A stretch of DNA of 41,575 nucleotides. Source: Candidatus Poseidoniaceae archaeon (GTDB lineage Archaea > Thermoplasmatota > Poseidoniia > Poseidoniales > Poseidoniaceae). Numbering within the stretch: position 1 is the stretch's first letter; the number at the start of each line of letters is the position of its first letter. This document shows, piece after piece, positions 40,834-41,575 of this stretch. Under the pieces are notes generated by a model. It was not told the origin of the DNA. It did no database searches and saw only the letters and a list, made by a program, of their open reading frames with translations. A program made the position numbers and the translations under genes. The DNA is taken from the NCBI GenBank assembly GCA_022424925.1, contig JAKMGM010000160.1, positions 1-41,575 of the forward strand, written 5' to 3'.

Positions 40834-41253
40834 ATGCGCCGTCGTGAACCGCTGGATTTGGACAACACTTGGCGTCATTCATTGCCAATGCCAATGCCGA
40901 ATCGACCTGTATGCGTGACACTTGATGAGGCACTTTCACAACTTGAGCGTTTGCCGTCTTCACCTCGAATGTTCCTCTGGACCGATGCCGAGCGGCGCTG
41001 CCCACCCGATTGGGGCTTCATTGCCAGTGTCCGCCAAGGCATTCCTCCGGAGGGCATTGAAGCCGAGCTCGATGCGTGGAAGGGCCAATATCCTGATGCT
41101 TGGTTGGCTGTCGACATGCGTGATGGCGTCATTACCCCGTCGACAAACCGTATACTCGGTGATGTTCTTTCGGACGTTGGACGTCCGGTACTGGTTGTTG
41201 TAAGCAGTTCCTCCGACAATGAACAATGGCCTCAGTGGGTCCTTCCCTTTTAA
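40834..41253 (+). CDS. Protein of unknown function
   Basis: A 139-residue soluble protein. Its body from about residue 24 (VCVTLDEALSQLERLPSSPRMFLWTDAE) to VGRPVLVVVSSSSDNEQWPQW looks like a small alpha/beta fold. There is no signal, membrane segment or catalytic motif that I recognise. The start is uncertain: ATGs at 40834, 40888 and 40894 are possible and none has a clear ribosome-binding site. It is divergent from the DUF106 gene. The 255 bases after it, up to the next minus-strand gene, hold no gene I could support. Confidence 0.62.
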   Translation: MRRREPLDLDNTWRHSLPMPMPNRPVCVTLDEALSQLERLPSSPRMFLWTDAERRCPPDWGFIASVRQGIPPEGIEAELDAWKGQYPDAWLAVDMRDGVITPSTNRILGDVLSDVGRPVLVVVSSSSDNEQWPQWVLPF

Positions 41254-41508
41254 TCCACAACGAATGTGTGCATTGGTTTTGAACGAACATTCGAATTGAA
41301 CACATGCTGTTAACCACTGAATCGAGGCATACCTATGGACGAAGCCTACACGAAACGTTTGCGTGCTTCACGTTCACTAATTATTGAACTCCAACCCGCA
41401 TCGTTATGGACGCTCATCACGACAGCGTGGTTGACCTGTGTCATCTCACCTCTGTCGAAGGCGTCTTCGTTCAACGGCAACAGGTTTCAATCACGGCTGT
41501 GGACTGAA

Positions 41509-41575
41509 TCAAGCGTACTTTTGCCACTCAGTACCGGTCCACCAGTAGGTGTTGCCGTCGTCCATTGCTCTCCAC
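41509..41575 (-). CDS. C-terminal tail of a protein with a YWW/DUF2510-like motif, cut by the window edge
   Basis: The last 21 codons of a minus-strand gene running in from the right edge. The tail reads WRAMDDGNTYWWTGTEWQKYA, then TGA. The D-G-x-x-Y-W-W-x-G-x-x-W order resembles the short Trp/Gly motif of DUF2510-type tails and the Gly/Tyr/Trp-rich tail of the Kelch surface protein. The rest of the gene lies outside the window, so the protein cannot be identified. Confidence 0.5.
   Translation of the reverse strand, partial: WRAMDDGNTYWWTGTEWQKYA

Noticed and set aside
41335..41575. Plus-strand frame open to the right edge, beginning MDEAYTKRLRASRSL
   Set aside because: No ribosome-binding site and no family resemblance; it overlaps the minus-strand tail with a recognisable Trp/Gly motif, which is the better candidate.

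Overview
The window reads as a stretch of archaeal chromosome, most probably from a marine planktonic euryarchaeon of the Marine Group II / Poseidoniales type (inference from gene content; no 16S is present). Archaeal markers are RNA polymerase subunit Rpo11, elongation factor aEF1B with its usual small zinc-ribbon neighbour, an archaeal-type RNase P RNA, the DUF106-cmk-cbf5 cluster, archaeal-type AsnRS and an OB-fold SOSS-B/RPA-like protein. Coding density is high. Neighbouring genes often overlap by 4 bases or abut stop to stop. I saw no CRISPR array, transposase, phage or plasmid gene.

Layout. 1-4.5 kb: a saccharopine-dehydrogenase-like enzyme cut by the left edge, asparaginyl-tRNA synthetase, carbamate kinase, a nickel superoxide dismutase with its dedicated leader peptidase, tRNA-Lys(CTT), and ribose-5-phosphate isomerase. 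4.6-9.7 kb: a giant secreted, membrane-anchored surface protein. 9.7-10.04 kb: RNase P RNA. 10-14.4 kb: a GT2 glycosyltransferase / MMPL transporter pair and a small unknown gene. 14.5-17.4 kb: a tight four-gene run of sugar epimerase, membrane-anchored thioredoxin-fold protein, VKOR-type disulfide oxidase and a His-rich secreted protein. 17.4-22.2 kb: a second secreted thioredoxin-fold protein, then information-processing genes (FtsJ/RlmE methyltransferase, OB-fold protein, zinc ribbon, aEF1B, TruD, Rpo11). 22.3-30.1 kb: a second MMPL transporter, a DUF2240-like protein and a giant Kelch surface protein. 30.2-35.5 kb: HEAT-repeat protein, small unknown protein, DEAD-box helicase, an exosortase/archaeosortase-family protein, a TusA-like protein overlapping bacterial-type GTP cyclohydrolase II, and tRNA-His(GTG). 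35.6-41.6 kb: a third surface protein, Cbf5/TruB, cytidylate kinase, the DUF106 insertase, an unknown gene, and the C-terminal tail of another protein cut by the right edge.

How it fits together. About half of the coding sequence concerns the cell surface: three large secreted proteins with a C-terminal membrane anchor, two RND/MMPL transporters, a membrane glycosyltransferase, an archaeosortase-like transpeptidase and an apparently complete extracytoplasmic disulfide-forming module. The strongest candidates for something under-described are (i) the epimerase-thioredoxin-VKOR-'HTHD' operon, (ii) the archaeosortase homologue together with a nearby possible sorting signal, (iii) the shared multidomain architecture of the two giant surface proteins, and (iv) the archaeal SodN-SodX cassette whose end overlaps a tRNA gene. 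Everything was read by eye from the sequence; family assignments come from recognised motifs, not database searches.
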